Notes: generated from the sequence alone by a model not told the origin. A DNA stretch of 64,000 nt from an uncultured Campylobacter sp. (GCF_963518785.1 NZ_CAUQKJ010000001.1:248001-312000), one strand, 5' to 3'. Counted from the first letter of the stretch, positions 16,344 through 25,654 are shown. A program made the numbers and translations.

Positions 16344-17594
16344 TTATTTAGCAACGGCTAGTTTGCCTGTGCCTGCGTTTTTATTTGCCTCGTTTTGGAC
16401 GTTTGAGGCTTGGATAAGTTCAAATTTATATGGTGGCTCAAATGGCGGCTTAGTTAGCTTTTCACAAACGCTACCTTTTTTAGAAAGGTCTATGTTGCCG
16501 CTTTCAAAAATTGCGCCTTTGTTACATTTATAGCTTATCTTAACACCTTTTGCAAAGTAGTTGTTTTGAGCGTATATTAGCGAGCCAAAACGCACGCCAA
16601 TGGCGTATTTTTGGTCATAGAAGCCATCTTTTGAGTCATAAAAGTTGTTATAGACGTGCACCTTTGCATTGCGTGCCATAGGTAAGCGTTGCGCGCAGTT
16701 GTCAAAAACGTTATGAGCGACCGTTATAGTCCTTGTTTCGCTGCTGCCGTCAGAGTCTCTTGAGCCAATTAACATCGTTTTGTCATGGTTTTCAAAGATG
16801 TTGTGCGAGATCGTGATAGCCGCACTGTCTCCCTTGATGTCGCATAGTCCGTCGTAAGTCTGCCATTTGATAAGCTCTCCACCTGCTAAATGCACATGAC
16901 CAAGCTCGACCGTATCCTTAAAATGGCAGTGATCTACCCAGATGTTTTTGCTTGACTCTATGCTGACGCCGTCATATTGCGCATTAAAGCCGTCATTTTT
17001 TTGTATATCTGGAAATGGATCAAAAGCATCTTCGATCTTCATATTGCGGATCGCGATATTTTGGACATTTTTTAACAAAAGCGAGCCGCCTTTTATTCCT
17101 GAGTTTTCGCCTAAGCCGATTATTGTGGTGTTGCTAGCTACCGGCACTACGATGAGCTTTTTGTACTCGTTGGCTAAATTTTTGCGAAGCACTGCTAACT
17201 TTGGATCTTGCGAACCGTCTAAATTTGCACGGCATGAAACGCCGTAAGCCTGCATAAATTTGGCATAAGAGCTAAACTCACCACCGCTAATCTCACTTAT
17301 AAATTTATCCAGCCCATCGCTATTGCCATTTTGTGGGATCTTGCCTTCGCTAAGGTCTATGAGCCCATCCACATAGATGACGTAACCACCCATTTGAGCG
17401 TATTTTACGAGCTCTTGCCTATCTTTTACGACGACTTCTTTACTCTCTTTGCCGGCATATCCGCCAAAATTTTGCTCTGCACCAATGCTAGCGTAACCAA
17501 AGGGCGAGTCGCTTGCTTTTATCTCGCCCGCTTGTGTCTCAGCACCAAATGCAAATAACGAAGAAACGGCTAGAAACAATATCTTTTTAAACAT
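16344..17594 (-). CDS. Secreted pectate lyase, polysaccharide lyase family 1
   Basis: A 416-residue exported protein with a signal peptide (about 1-17) and a complete PL1 right-handed beta-helix. Visible are TTIIGLG (about 156-162), the calcium-site motif WVDHCHF (219-225), DGLCDIKGDSAAITISHN (248-265), HDKTMLIGSRD (270-280) and AHNVFDNCAQRLPMAR (293-308), whose last Arg is the usual catalytic base position. VHVYNNFYD follows. Such enzymes cleave polygalacturonate by calcium-dependent elimination. Nothing looks broken. The gene sits between decayed genes on the same strand. A pectinolytic enzyme is unexpected in an animal-associated Campylobacter, so the true substrate may be another uronate polymer. 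Confidence 0.85.
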   Translation of the reverse strand: MFKKILFLAVSSLFAFGAETQAGEIKASDSPFGYASIGAEQNFGGYAGKESKEVVVKDRQELVKYAQMGGYVIYVDGLIDLSEGKIPQNGNSDGLDKFISEISGGEFSSYAKFMQAYGVSCRANLDGSQDPKLAVLRKNLANEYKKLIVVPVASNTTIIGLGENSGIKGGSLLLKNVQNIAIRNMKIEDAFDPFPDIQKNDGFNAQYDGVSIESSKNIWVDHCHFKDTVELGHVHLAGGELIKWQTYDGLCDIKGDSAAITISHNIFENHDKTMLIGSRDSDGSSETRTITVAHNVFDNCAQRLPMARNAKVHVYNNFYDSKDGFYDQKYAIGVRFGSLIYAQNNYFAKGVKISYKCNKGAIFESGNIDLSKKGSVCEKLTKPPFEPPYKFELIQASNVQNEANKNAGTGKLAVAK

Positions 17595-17797
17595 CTTTAG
17601 CCTCCCAAATTCGGCTTTTTATTTTTGATCTTCTGTTAGAAAATCGCTGCCGAATTTTATTTTGGCTCATTAAATTTAGTGTAAGGCTTTTATAAATTTT
17701 TAATAAAAGCGAAATTTAGCGGCGAGTACCTTGCAAAACGCGCAAACCACTTCGCCTACGCAAAGACGCGCTTACTTTCAGCCGACAAAACTCAAAT

Positions 17798-18052
17798 CTA
17801 GTTTCCGTCAAAACCCGCGCAGATACCGCCTTCTTTAAATTCGTAAATTTTAACTAGGCTTGACTTGCAGCTTCTCGTTGCCGCTTCACTCGCGCCCTCA
17901 GGCATTTAGTCCCGCGACCGTAAACGCGCCGTCATCGGCCTTATATACGTCGCCCAGCATTACGGGTAGCTTCTTGCCCTCTTGCTTGGTTAGCGTAAAG
18001 CCGATCTTTTCGCCGTTTTTAAAAAATGCGCGAAATTTGAACGATATAGGGC
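17798..18052 (-). pseudogene. Decayed copy of the lipoprotein at 14943-15656
   Basis: One frame reads FKFRAFFKNGEKIGFTLTKQ and then MLGDVYKADDGAFTVAGLNA, clearly matching the core of the lipoprotein at 14943-15656. A stop follows. After a frame change the remnant VKIYEFKEGG (matching VKFYKFQEGS of the intact copy) continues to a stop at 17798. No signal peptide is left, and the fragment abuts the end of the next pseudogene, as if a deletion joined two neighbouring genes. Confidence 0.7.
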
Positions 18053-19534
18053 TCACTCGCGAGACGGCTCGCACTTTCCGTAAACCCACTCGCGAGTTTC
18101 GTTTAGCTTAAACTCGCCGTCCTTTAGAAAATACTGCTTGCTGCTTTTGATCGCGTTTTCGCCCGCGGCTATGTAGTCGCCGATGAAGCCGCGATCCAGG
18201 ACGTCCTGCGCTAAAATGCCCCGCTCAAAGACGTTTTGCGTCCTTTGCGTCTCGCGCCATTTGCCGTTCTCATCAGGCTCGCGCAGGGTGATCGAGATGT
18301 TGTTGCCCGCTTCGTCGTAGTCGTAGATATACTCATACTGCTTGCCGTCGGAGGCCGCGCGATTTTTTATCACGTTGCCGCGCGCGTCGTAGCTAAACTC
18401 GTTTTCAAACACGACCTCCCAGCGCTGCAGCTCCTCGCGCCAAAGCACGGTTTGCTCGCGTAGCGGTCTGCCTTCCTCGGTCTCCTCGTGCACGTTTTTG
18501 TAGTACTCCCTCCACTCGTTTTTTGCGGCGTCCCAGCGCGATTTTAGCTCGCTAAAGCGTCTATGCTTAGGCTCGATCTTGCGCAAGATCTTTTCATCGC
18601 GCCCCCAGGCGCCGTCCTTCCATATAAAATTTATCTCGCTGCGCGTTCCGTCCGCTGCCGTAAAGACGGTATGTTTTGTAAGCGGCACCCATTTGCCGCG
18701 CCAAGCGTAGCCTTAGGAGCCCGCGTAAACATCGCCGTTGTAGTGATATATCGATTTTTCGTACGGAGTCCATTTTTTCGCTTTGGCGTTCCATTCGTAG
18801 GTCGCTACGAAATTGTTTCTGTCGTTTTTATCGACAATCCTTTTTGTAAGGTGCGTCGGCGTCCATCTGCCCTTTTTTAGCGTGAAATTTTGCAAAATTT
18901 CCGTTTTACCCTCGCGCTTTTCGACGGCTTTTTCACCCTCGTACGGCTTGCCGTCCTTGCTTTGCAGGCTGAAATAAATTTTTGAGCCGTCAGCAGCGAT
19001 CTCCTGCTTACTCATCGCCGTTTCGCGCAATTTGTTTGTATCCGCGTCCCAGTCGTATTCGACATTTTCGATCTCGCGCTCGCCGCTTTCGTCAAATTTA
19101 CTAAAGCTTTTCGATACGGACGCTCCCTCTTCGCCACTCTTTTTGTAGATTTTTTCTAGGCGGCGGGTTTTGGCGTCGTAGTTTTGGCTCACTTCATATT
19201 CGTAGCGCGGCATGGCGCCACCCTCTGTTTTATAACTCGTCTTTTGTAGGCAAATTTTATCCGTTCGCGCTTTGAAATTTGATGCCGTTTCGTGCGTCTC
19301 GCCCGTTTCGGTCGCGCCCGCAGGTATTGCAAGCGCTAATGTCGCCGCCAAAATAAAGCCTGCTAAAACCGCCGATCGCGCCTTCAAATTTACCGCCGAT
19401 CGCATTTGAAGGACGCTTTCCGAAGCCGCCGCTTTAGATCTGGGGGCATCCGCCGAAATCGTCGCGCGCGCCTTTAAATTTGCCGCTGCAAAATCTGCCG
19501 CACCCTCGGACAAAATTTTAAAAACATCTCTCAT
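18053..19534 (-). pseudogene. Secreted YD-like repeat protein interrupted by an in-frame stop
   Basis: A single frame runs from ATG 19534 (AAAAGGAG upstream) to a stop at 18053, interrupted only by TAA at 18713-18715. The reading continues without shift as GYAWRGKWVPLTKHTVF, matching the WxGKWxP repeat rhythm on both sides. The product would be about 490 residues of charged repeats (YDAKTRRLEK, YDWDADTNKL, YEWNAKAKKWTP, YDARGN, YDYDEAGN). It is a paralogue of the intact gene at 20222. The N-terminus is unusual: about 55 residues with repeated NLKAR/FKAR precede a hydrophobic export segment. It may be a true nonsense allele or a recent mutation in this strain. Confidence 0.7.
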
Positions 19535-19556
19535 GACCGCTCCTTTTATCTAAATT

Positions 19557-19994
19557 TTAAACTGCGTCTACCGCTTTATATCCTCGCTCGAAAAGGCTCT
19601 CGCCTTCATAAATTTTCTCATAGCGGCTTAGCTTGCCCTCTTTGAAATAGCCGATGAAATAGCTCGCCGATTTTTCGGCCTGCTCTTGCGAAATTTCATC
19701 GTAGAGGCGGGCGGGCTCCTTTGATTTTTGTTTGTGTAGGCACGAACAGCTGCGAAAATAGCGCCTTTTGATTTTAAAATTTTGCGCCTCGCCGCCTTGC
19801 TCGTCTGCGCGCTTTGTTGCGCTTATTTCGCTACTTTGCTTGCCTGCGGGCGTCTGGTCATCTCTCCCGCCGCTCCCTATCGTCTGTTTTTGTCCGCTTG
19901 CCGCGCCGCGATCTTGCGCTTCTACGGCGGTAAAACAGATACTCGCCGAAATTAAAGCCGAAATAGCCATCCTTGCCGCTCTAATTAAAACCAT
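19557..19994 (-). CDS. Small exported protein of unknown function
   Basis: A 145-residue product with a signal peptide (about 1-26, ending VEA-QD). A hydrophilic low-complexity stretch rich in Gln, Gly, Ser and Lys follows at about 27-70. The C-terminal half is compact and more conserved-looking (LYDEISQEQAEKSASYFIGY, then KLSRYEKIYEGESLFERGYK), resembling small domains in which a protein reports its own YD-like strands. It ends 22 bases before the start of the interrupted repeat protein at 19534, so the two were probably one transcript. The family is not recognised. Confidence 0.6.
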   Translation of the reverse strand: MVLIRAARMAISALISASICFTAVEAQDRGAASGQKQTIGSGGRDDQTPAGKQSSEISATKRADEQGGEAQNFKIKRRYFRSCSCLHKQKSKEPARLYDEISQEQAEKSASYFIGYFKEGKLSRYEKIYEGESLFERGYKAVDAV

Positions 19995-20221
19995 TTTTCA
20001 ACCTTTCCTTTTGCCGCTGCTGCGTGCGGACCCGCCGCGGCGTAAGACTAAATTTTAAAATTTACGCGGCGCACGAATACCTCCGCGCTAGCTAAATTTA
20101 AACGCATAGCTTGTGCGTAGCCGCGCCCGTTAAATTTAAACGCGACGCCGCACTTTGTTAAATTTGCAAGGCCGCGCAGATAAAATTTAGCCGCGAAATT
20201 TTACCTGCGCATCTTCAAACG

Positions 20222-21457
20222 CTAATTTATCTTTTTATATTTCCACTTCTTTTCCGTTATGAGCTCGGATTTGCCGTCTTTAATCTTAAATTCCTTAAAG
20301 CTCGTTATCGCGTAGATACTAGGCATCTCAAACATCATCAGCGCAGCTCCGTGACCCACGCTGTCTGATGGGATTTGGATATCGTAAGTAGCCTCCGAGC
20401 GCCCGGTTTGCACCCATTTGCCGCTCGCATCAAGCTTGTAGATATCCATCGCTGTATTGCTGCCGTGCTCGTCGTAGCTATATACGTATTTGCCGCTGCT
20501 GGAATTTGATTCGTAGCTTTGCTCTAGTAGTCGCTCGCCCGATTTATCGTAAATTTCGCCGTTTGAGTAGCTTTTGACCCATTCTTTAAGTCGCTCGTCC
20601 CACAGATAAGAGGTCATATTAAGATCCGCCCCCTTTTTGATAACGATCTGTTTGCTCATATTATCCCACGCGCCCTTCTCGTCGTTCCAGATGAAGCTCG
20701 TAACGATCCCCTCGTCCTTCGCAGCATCAAGCTCGTGCTTGCTCATCGTCGCGTTTTGCCATGCGCCGTCCTTAAAGGTGCTGCGGATCTGCTCGTAGCT
20801 ACCGTTTCGATCGCCGTTAAGCATCTCTCGCTCGCTGTTTTGCCACGCGCCGTTTACAAACTCGTAGCTCACGTATCTGCTCATCTCTCCTGAGGCGTCG
20901 TAGAAAATTTCGGTCTTATCTTTGGGCTGCCAGCTCTTGCCGTCCCATTTGAAGCTTATCGTAAGCTCCTCCTTATCCCACGCGTTTTTTACAGATCTAT
21001 TCATGCTCTCTTTCTGCCATTTGCCCTTTACAAACTTATATCGCACGTCCTGCGTCGCGTTACCGTCGTAGCTGGAGACGGTTTTGCTCGCATTGCGCGT
21101 GCCGTCATCCGCTACCGAATTGCTCTCGCGCGTCGTGATGCCGTCTTTGACGCTTTCCGCGTAGTCTTCTATTTTTTTCCACTTGCCGCTTTTAAGATCG
21201 AGGTTAAATACTTCAAATTTAACCATATCCCCTTTTTCGTCAAAGCAGCTTATCTCTTTGTAGCTAGAGCTTAGGCCGTCCGAGGAGTTCGTATCTCTTA
21301 CCTGCTCCAGCTTGCGCGCCGCCGCGTCGTAGCTTAGGTGCGTGCTCTGCTTGCGATCTCCGAGTGAGCCGTAGCTCATGCTTTGCACCATATACTCATA
21401 CTCCTTGGCAAACGCCGCTGCACAGAGTAGCGCAAGTATCGTAGCGAGCTTTTTCAT
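20222..21457 (-). CDS. Secreted YD-like repeat protein (DUF3836-like)
   Basis: A 411-residue protein with a signal peptide (about 1-17, AAAFA-KE). It is built of 35-45-residue repeats of the kind ...SYDAxxRKLEQ..., YKFVKGKWQKES..., FKWDGKSWQPKD..., YEFVNGAWQNSE..., FIWNDEKGAWDN..., YLWDERLKEWVK..., alternating an aromatic strand with a Gly-Lys-Trp turn. This resembles secreted beta-repeat proteins of mucosal bacteria annotated DUF3836 or YD-like; that link is from memory. It is the intact paralogue of the interrupted gene at 18053-19534. A TATAAT box lies 28 bases upstream. Role is unknown; a surface or periplasmic beta-sheet protein is the best guess. Confidence 0.75.
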   Translation of the reverse strand: MKKLATILALLCAAAFAKEYEYMVQSMSYGSLGDRKQSTHLSYDAAARKLEQVRDTNSSDGLSSSYKEISCFDEKGDMVKFEVFNLDLKSGKWKKIEDYAESVKDGITTRESNSVADDGTRNASKTVSSYDGNATQDVRYKFVKGKWQKESMNRSVKNAWDKEELTISFKWDGKSWQPKDKTEIFYDASGEMSRYVSYEFVNGAWQNSEREMLNGDRNGSYEQIRSTFKDGAWQNATMSKHELDAAKDEGIVTSFIWNDEKGAWDNMSKQIVIKKGADLNMTSYLWDERLKEWVKSYSNGEIYDKSGERLLEQSYESNSSSGKYVYSYDEHGSNTAMDIYKLDASGKWVQTGRSEATYDIQIPSDSVGHGAALMMFEMPSIYAITSFKEFKIKDGKSELITEKKWKYKKIN

Positions 21458-21867
21458 CCTCTCTCCTTGGAAAAATTTTTGATAATTATATAATGTTCGT
21501 ATATAAAAACGGATAAAATTTCACCGCGCGGCTAAATTTAAAAACTTCGATTTTTAGGCGGTAGCGGTGGAATTTTACGTCGCCAAACGGCTGGAATTTT
21601 AGCAATATTTGATCTGATTTTGCGTTAGTTGTCGATAGAATTTATGCGAAATAGAATTACGTGCGAGCTTCTGCTAAATTTTAAACAGATCTAGGCTGAT
21701 TTATATCAAAGCTTCACTGCGTGCCGTTAGCGATAAAATTCTACGTAATAAAATTTTAAATTCACGCGCAGATCCGTTTGAGGATATAAAAATACGACAC
21801 TAAATTTTTGGTAGCTAAAAATTTCAAATAATGCCGATTTTTCAAAAGTGCCGCTGGTTAGGCGATA
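21458..21867. other. Gene-free 410-base gap
   Basis: AT-rich sequence with scattered AAATTT motifs. The only recognisable element is the -10 box of the gene at 20222. No gene is seen. Confidence 0.5.
21485..21490 (-). promoter_or_regulatory. -10 box for the secreted repeat protein gene
   Basis: The plus strand ATTATA gives TATAAT on the minus strand, 28 bases upstream of the ATG at 21457. It lies inside the palindrome ATTATATAAT. Confidence 0.5.
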
Positions 21868-22575
21868 CTAATCGCAGAAGCGCTTATCCGTGTTATTTAC
21901 TTTGCGCTTGGCTAGGAAGTCCGCCTTTTTAGCGGGGTCTGCGAAAAACTCGTCCTGCCTAAGTAGCGCGGCGTCCATTTTGTCCTCGGCTGCCTTGAGC
22001 GCAGCGGCGCGATCTACGAAGTGCGATGGAAATTTCTCATCAAATATCGCTTTATACGGGTGCGTCTTGACCCAGTCTCTGGCGCGTGCCGCCGCATCGC
22101 GCTGTTTAGCAAGATCGCAGAATGCGTATGGATTTACCACGTTGCCGACGAGCTGTAAAAACGCCGCATTCGCGGACTCGGTCTCACGAAACATCTCGTC
22201 CTTGATGTTGATGACGCGAGCGAAGGTTAGGAATCGATTTTTGCCTGCGTAGAACCAAAACACCGCGTCGTCCTTAAGACCTAAGTCATAAGCGCGCGCA
22301 GCGACGGTCATCAGCGTAGTCGGAGCGACCATGTCCGGGGCGTCCTCGATGATTTTGATCGCCTTTTTTAGGCTCGCCACGTCGTTTTTCATCAGCAGAT
22401 CGTCGATCGGCTCGTAAACATGCACGTATTCGGGCTTGCCCTCCTTAGCCGAATAAAACGGCGAAACATAGATGTCGATCGAAGTGATTTTTTCCACCTT
22501 ATCCTCACTCTCGCTTTGGGCGCTCAAAGTCGCAGCCGCCGCCGCACACAGCAGCAGTGAGCGAAATTTTTTCAT
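21868..22575 (-). CDS. Exported protein of unknown function, TPR-like helical
   Basis: A 235-residue protein with a signal peptide (about 1-19, TLSA-QS). The mature chain begins with a strand region (ITSIDIYVSPFYSAK), then becomes helical. Features include VYEPIDDLL, a LKKAIKIIEDAP helix, and an RAYDLGLKDDAVFWFYAGKN segment typical of a tetratricopeptide-type turn. Two cysteines, near residues 153 and 234, could pair. I recall similar uncharacterised secreted proteins in other proteobacteria but cannot name the family. It has an AAGGAG ribosome site and a TATAAT box 48 bases upstream, and is probably a single-gene unit. Confidence 0.7.
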   Translation of the reverse strand: MKKFRSLLLCAAAAATLSAQSESEDKVEKITSIDIYVSPFYSAKEGKPEYVHVYEPIDDLLMKNDVASLKKAIKIIEDAPDMVAPTTLMTVAARAYDLGLKDDAVFWFYAGKNRFLTFARVINIKDEMFRETESANAAFLQLVGNVVNPYAFCDLAKQRDAAARARDWVKTHPYKAIFDEKFPSHFVDRAAALKAAEDKMDAALLRQDEFFADPAKKADFLAKRKVNNTDKRFCD

Positions 22576-22622
22576 AACCTCTCCTTCGGTTAAATTTTAA
22601 AATTTTATAAATTTGCTTCGTA

Positions 22623-22628
22623 ATTATA
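22623..22628 (-). promoter_or_regulatory. -10 box for the gene at 21868-22575
   Basis: The plus strand ATTATA gives TATAAT on the minus strand, 48 bases upstream of the ATG at 22575. Confidence 0.4.
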
Positions 22629-22846
22629 CCTTGAAATTTAAGAGCGCGAGCTTGGTTTTAACGAATATATCTTTGCGGAATTTTAATTTTCGCGGTGCGC
22701 TCTATTTTCTTTTGATTCGGCTTCAGCGCGACGCTTTACCCGGCTAAATTTAATACCGTTAGTCGTAAAATTTAGCTCATAATTTAGATCGCTTAGCTAA
22801 ATTTTTCCGTTCCCGCTTAATCCGAAAACGTATTTAGTCTTTACGT

Positions 22847-23785
22847 TTAAATTTCATCGCCGAAAAAGTCGCCGTCGATATCGCAAATTTCGATGTTTTG
22901 CCGCACTTGCACGCCGAGTTTGTATTTTATCATCAGCTCCGCCAGCCGCTCACCGTCGATCAAAACCACCGTGTGGCTTTGCACGTTTGCCGCATACTCT
23001 TTGGCATCCTTGCTAAATTTGGACGTCGTGATAAACACGCCCTTTTTGGTCTGCTTATCCGAAATCGCGCCGACGAACTTTTGAATTTCAGGGCGTGAAA
23101 CTGCGCCTTGCCAGCTTTTAGCCTGCACGTAAATTTGCGACAATCCAAGCTCATCCTCGTCTATAATGCCGTCTATGCCGCCGTCCGCGCCGTTCTTGGT
23201 TAGCCTGCCTACTCCGTAGCCCATTTTTTCGAGCAAGCGCGCCACTAAATATTCAAAAAAGCTCGGATCCTTTTGCGAAATTTCGTCTAAAATTTTAGAT
23301 TTTAAATATTCATTGAGTTCATTTGCAGCTCGCTCTATGACTTCAATTGGAGTATAATTTAATTCTTCCTTGTTATTTAATATATCTAATTGGTCTTTTT
23401 GCGATACATTTCTAATGCTTTTATTGTTAAATATTTCATGTTTCCATTTTTCAAATTCTTGGTGCACATTGTTACTTAAAAACAACTTTTTACCGTATTC
23501 GGTAATTTCATAAACACCACGCTCAACTCTTTTAATTAAACTCTTATCTTGATTATTTTCTCTAAAAGTTTCAGGTATTATAAGATAAGTCAAAGCCCAT
23601 GAAGCGCGATCCTCGTAAACAAATTTTCCATTTGTAACGACTCTTTTTAATTCATCTGGTTTACAACAAAAGTCTTTGATTAAAAATCCATAAGCTTCAC
23701 CATAAACTTCTCTAAGTGTCACTCTAGTATTTTTATAAATAAACTTTAATATTAAAAACATCATATCTTTATAATTTGGTACCAT
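22847..23785 (-). CDS. Mrr-type restriction endonuclease (type IV-like)
   Basis: A 312-residue protein with an N-terminal winged-helix-like region (about 1-100) and a C-terminal Mrr catalytic domain (about 165-290). The nuclease core shows FFEYLVARLLEKMGYG, then GADGGIDG with the metal-binding Asp, and IYVQAKSW, the Gln-x-Lys variant of the PD-(D/E)xK site. Mrr enzymes cut DNA carrying foreign methylation. There is no adjacent methylase, consistent with a solitary methylation-dependent nuclease. The N-terminal two thirds are noticeably more AT-rich than the nuclease part, which may reflect a domain swap or acquisition. It is a lone defence gene at the edge of the accessory region. Confidence 0.85.
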   Translation of the reverse strand: MVPNYKDMMFLILKFIYKNTRVTLREVYGEAYGFLIKDFCCKPDELKRVVTNGKFVYEDRASWALTYLIIPETFRENNQDKSLIKRVERGVYEITEYGKKLFLSNNVHQEFEKWKHEIFNNKSIRNVSQKDQLDILNNKEELNYTPIEVIERAANELNEYLKSKILDEISQKDPSFFEYLVARLLEKMGYGVGRLTKNGADGGIDGIIDEDELGLSQIYVQAKSWQGAVSRPEIQKFVGAISDKQTKKGVFITTSKFSKDAKEYAANVQSHTVVLIDGERLAELMIKYKLGVQVRQNIEICDIDGDFFGDEI

Positions 23786-23885
23786 CGTTTTTCTTCCTAA
23801 TTTTTAAAATTTTACCTCTCTAGGTCTGCAACTCAAAAACTTCAAATTTTACCGCTAAATTTAATGTTGCGCTTTAAATTTTACC

Positions 23886-25343
23886 CTAAAAGCCCATTTC
23901 TGCCGCGTTGCGGTAGAAATCGATCTGATCTTTTTTGATGATGCGGATGTAGTCGGTGCTGCCGGGATGGCCGCTTTGAAAGCCCGCCGTCATCACGTAG
24001 GTGCCGTCCTCTTCGATGAGCCCGCGCTGCAGAGCCTCGCTTATGATACGTGCGAGCAGCGAGTTGATGCTCGTTTTTTCCCTGACCATCGCGGGATTTA
24101 CGCCCCACACGAGACTTAGCGCATGCGCGGTCTGCTCGTCGTGTGCGATTGCGATGATGTCGATTTTAGCGCGGTTGCGTGCGAGTTTGATCGCCGAGCG
24201 CCCCGAGCCCGTGATCGAAAGTATCGCGCCCGCGCCCAGCCTTGCGGCAAGAGCTGCAGTGCTTGAGGTGATCATATCGGTCTCGTCGTAGAAATCGTAA
24301 TCGTTAAATTTATCGTAAGGATAGATCTTTTCGGTCTCGCGGATCGTCTCGCTCATCGCGGCGACCACGGCTGCGGGGTTTTTGCCGATGGCGCTTTCCT
24401 CGCTTAGCATCACGGCGTCGGTGCCGTCGAGCACGGCGTTTGCGACGTCGCTGATCTCGGCCCTGGTAGCGCGCTCGTGCTCGGTCATGCTAAGCATCAT
24501 CTGCGTGGCGGTGATGACGGGCTTTGAGCGGGCGTTGGCTAACGCTATGATGCGCTTTTGGATGCGCGGGATCTCATAAAACGGCATCTCGATACCCAGA
24601 TCTCCGCGCGCGACCATTATGCCGTCGCTTGCTTCGATGATCTTTTCAATATTTTCGACTGCGTCGAATTTCTCGATCTTGGCGTAAATTTTAGCTTTTG
24701 AGCCCAGAGAGTTTAAAATTTCGCGCACGCGCAGGATGTCGTTTTGCGACTGCACGAAGGAGATGCCTACGAAATTTACGCCGTGCGCCGCGCCCCAGCG
24801 CAAATCCTCGAGGTCTTTTTGCGTGATAACGTCGATATTTAGGCGGGTGTTTGGGAAGTTCACCCCCTTATTCGAGCTTAAAAAGCCGTCGTTTTCAAGC
24901 ACTGCTTGCACGCCTTGCTCGCTTACCGCGACTACCTTGGCGCGGATCGAGCCGTCGTAGAGGTAGATGAACTCGCCCGTCTTCATTAACGGCAAAATTT
25001 CGGGGTGGTTGATACACAGCTTGTATTCGCCATCAGCGATCTTTTTGCCGATGATTTCGCGAGGAAGGAAGGTGATTTTATCGCCCGTTTTTAGTTTAAA
25101 ATTTTCCTCGAGTTTGCCGACGCGGATCTTTGGACCGCTGATATCCTGAAAGACGCCTACGCGCACGCCCAGGCTCTTTTCTACGGCGCGGATTTTGTTT
25201 AAATTTGCCTCGTGATACTCGTGCGTGCCGTGGCTGAAGTTCATCCTAAAGGCGTTGCAGCCTGCCTTTACCATCGCGCTCATCATCTCCTCGCTGTCGC
25301 TTGCGGGCCCGATGGTCGCTAGGATTTTGGTTTTTTTAAGCAT
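23886..25343 (-). CDS. pyk: Pyruvate kinase
   Basis: Converts phosphoenolpyruvate and ADP to pyruvate and ATP. The 485-residue product shows the N-terminal KTKILATIGPAS, the substrate motif FRMNFSHG, the catalytic Lys-Glu block KIEKFDAVENI, DGIMVARGDLGIE with the metal ligands, and TRAEISDVANAVLDGTDAVM. Where most enzymes have MIxxPxPTRAE this one has MTEHERATRAE, a small deviation. ATG 25343 is preferred over 25397 because AAAGGAG lies six bases before it and the family starts with this short leader. It stands alone between two repeat-rich gaps. Confidence 0.95.
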   Translation of the reverse strand: MLKKTKILATIGPASDSEEMMSAMVKAGCNAFRMNFSHGTHEYHEANLNKIRAVEKSLGVRVGVFQDISGPKIRVGKLEENFKLKTGDKITFLPREIIGKKIADGEYKLCINHPEILPLMKTGEFIYLYDGSIRAKVVAVSEQGVQAVLENDGFLSSNKGVNFPNTRLNIDVITQKDLEDLRWGAAHGVNFVGISFVQSQNDILRVREILNSLGSKAKIYAKIEKFDAVENIEKIIEASDGIMVARGDLGIEMPFYEIPRIQKRIIALANARSKPVITATQMMLSMTEHERATRAEISDVANAVLDGTDAVMLSEESAIGKNPAAVVAAMSETIRETEKIYPYDKFNDYDFYDETDMITSSTAALAARLGAGAILSITGSGRSAIKLARNRAKIDIIAIAHDEQTAHALSLVWGVNPAMVREKTSINSLLARIISEALQRGLIEEDGTYVMTAGFQSGHPGSTDYIRIIKKDQIDFYRNAAEMGF

Positions 25344-25654
25344 CTTTTCTCCTTTAAATTTAAAATTTATCGCCGCATTAGGCGAAATTTTACGCAAAAT
25401 TTTGAAATTTCTAAATTTTAAAATTCGCTAGACAAAGGAATTTTAAAATTTTATGGTGCGCAAGAATTTTAGAATTCTACGGCATGGTGAAATTTTAAAA
25501 TTTCATAGCTTGCAGTGCAGGTTAAATTCTAAAAATTCGCGTTTGAATGAAATTTTAAAACTCTCTATATATGTGAAGCGCGAGCAAAATTCTAAAATCC
25601 TCGCCGAAGTAAAATTTTAAAATTATTGCCCGAGCGAAATTTAAAAATTCCTCT
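25344..25654. repeat. Quasi-periodic array of AAATTTTAAAATT palindromes
   Basis: From about 25430 to 25650 the gap holds about eight copies of (G/C)AAATTTTAAAATT or AATTCTAAAATT, spaced roughly 20-40 bases and separated by GC-rich linkers such as GTGCGCAAG or GCGCGAGCA. No gene is seen. The copies are imperfect. Confidence 0.6.

Noticed and set aside
25430..25650. CRISPR array
   Set aside because: The repeated unit is an imperfect AT palindrome with variable spacing of 20-40 bases, and there are no cas genes.
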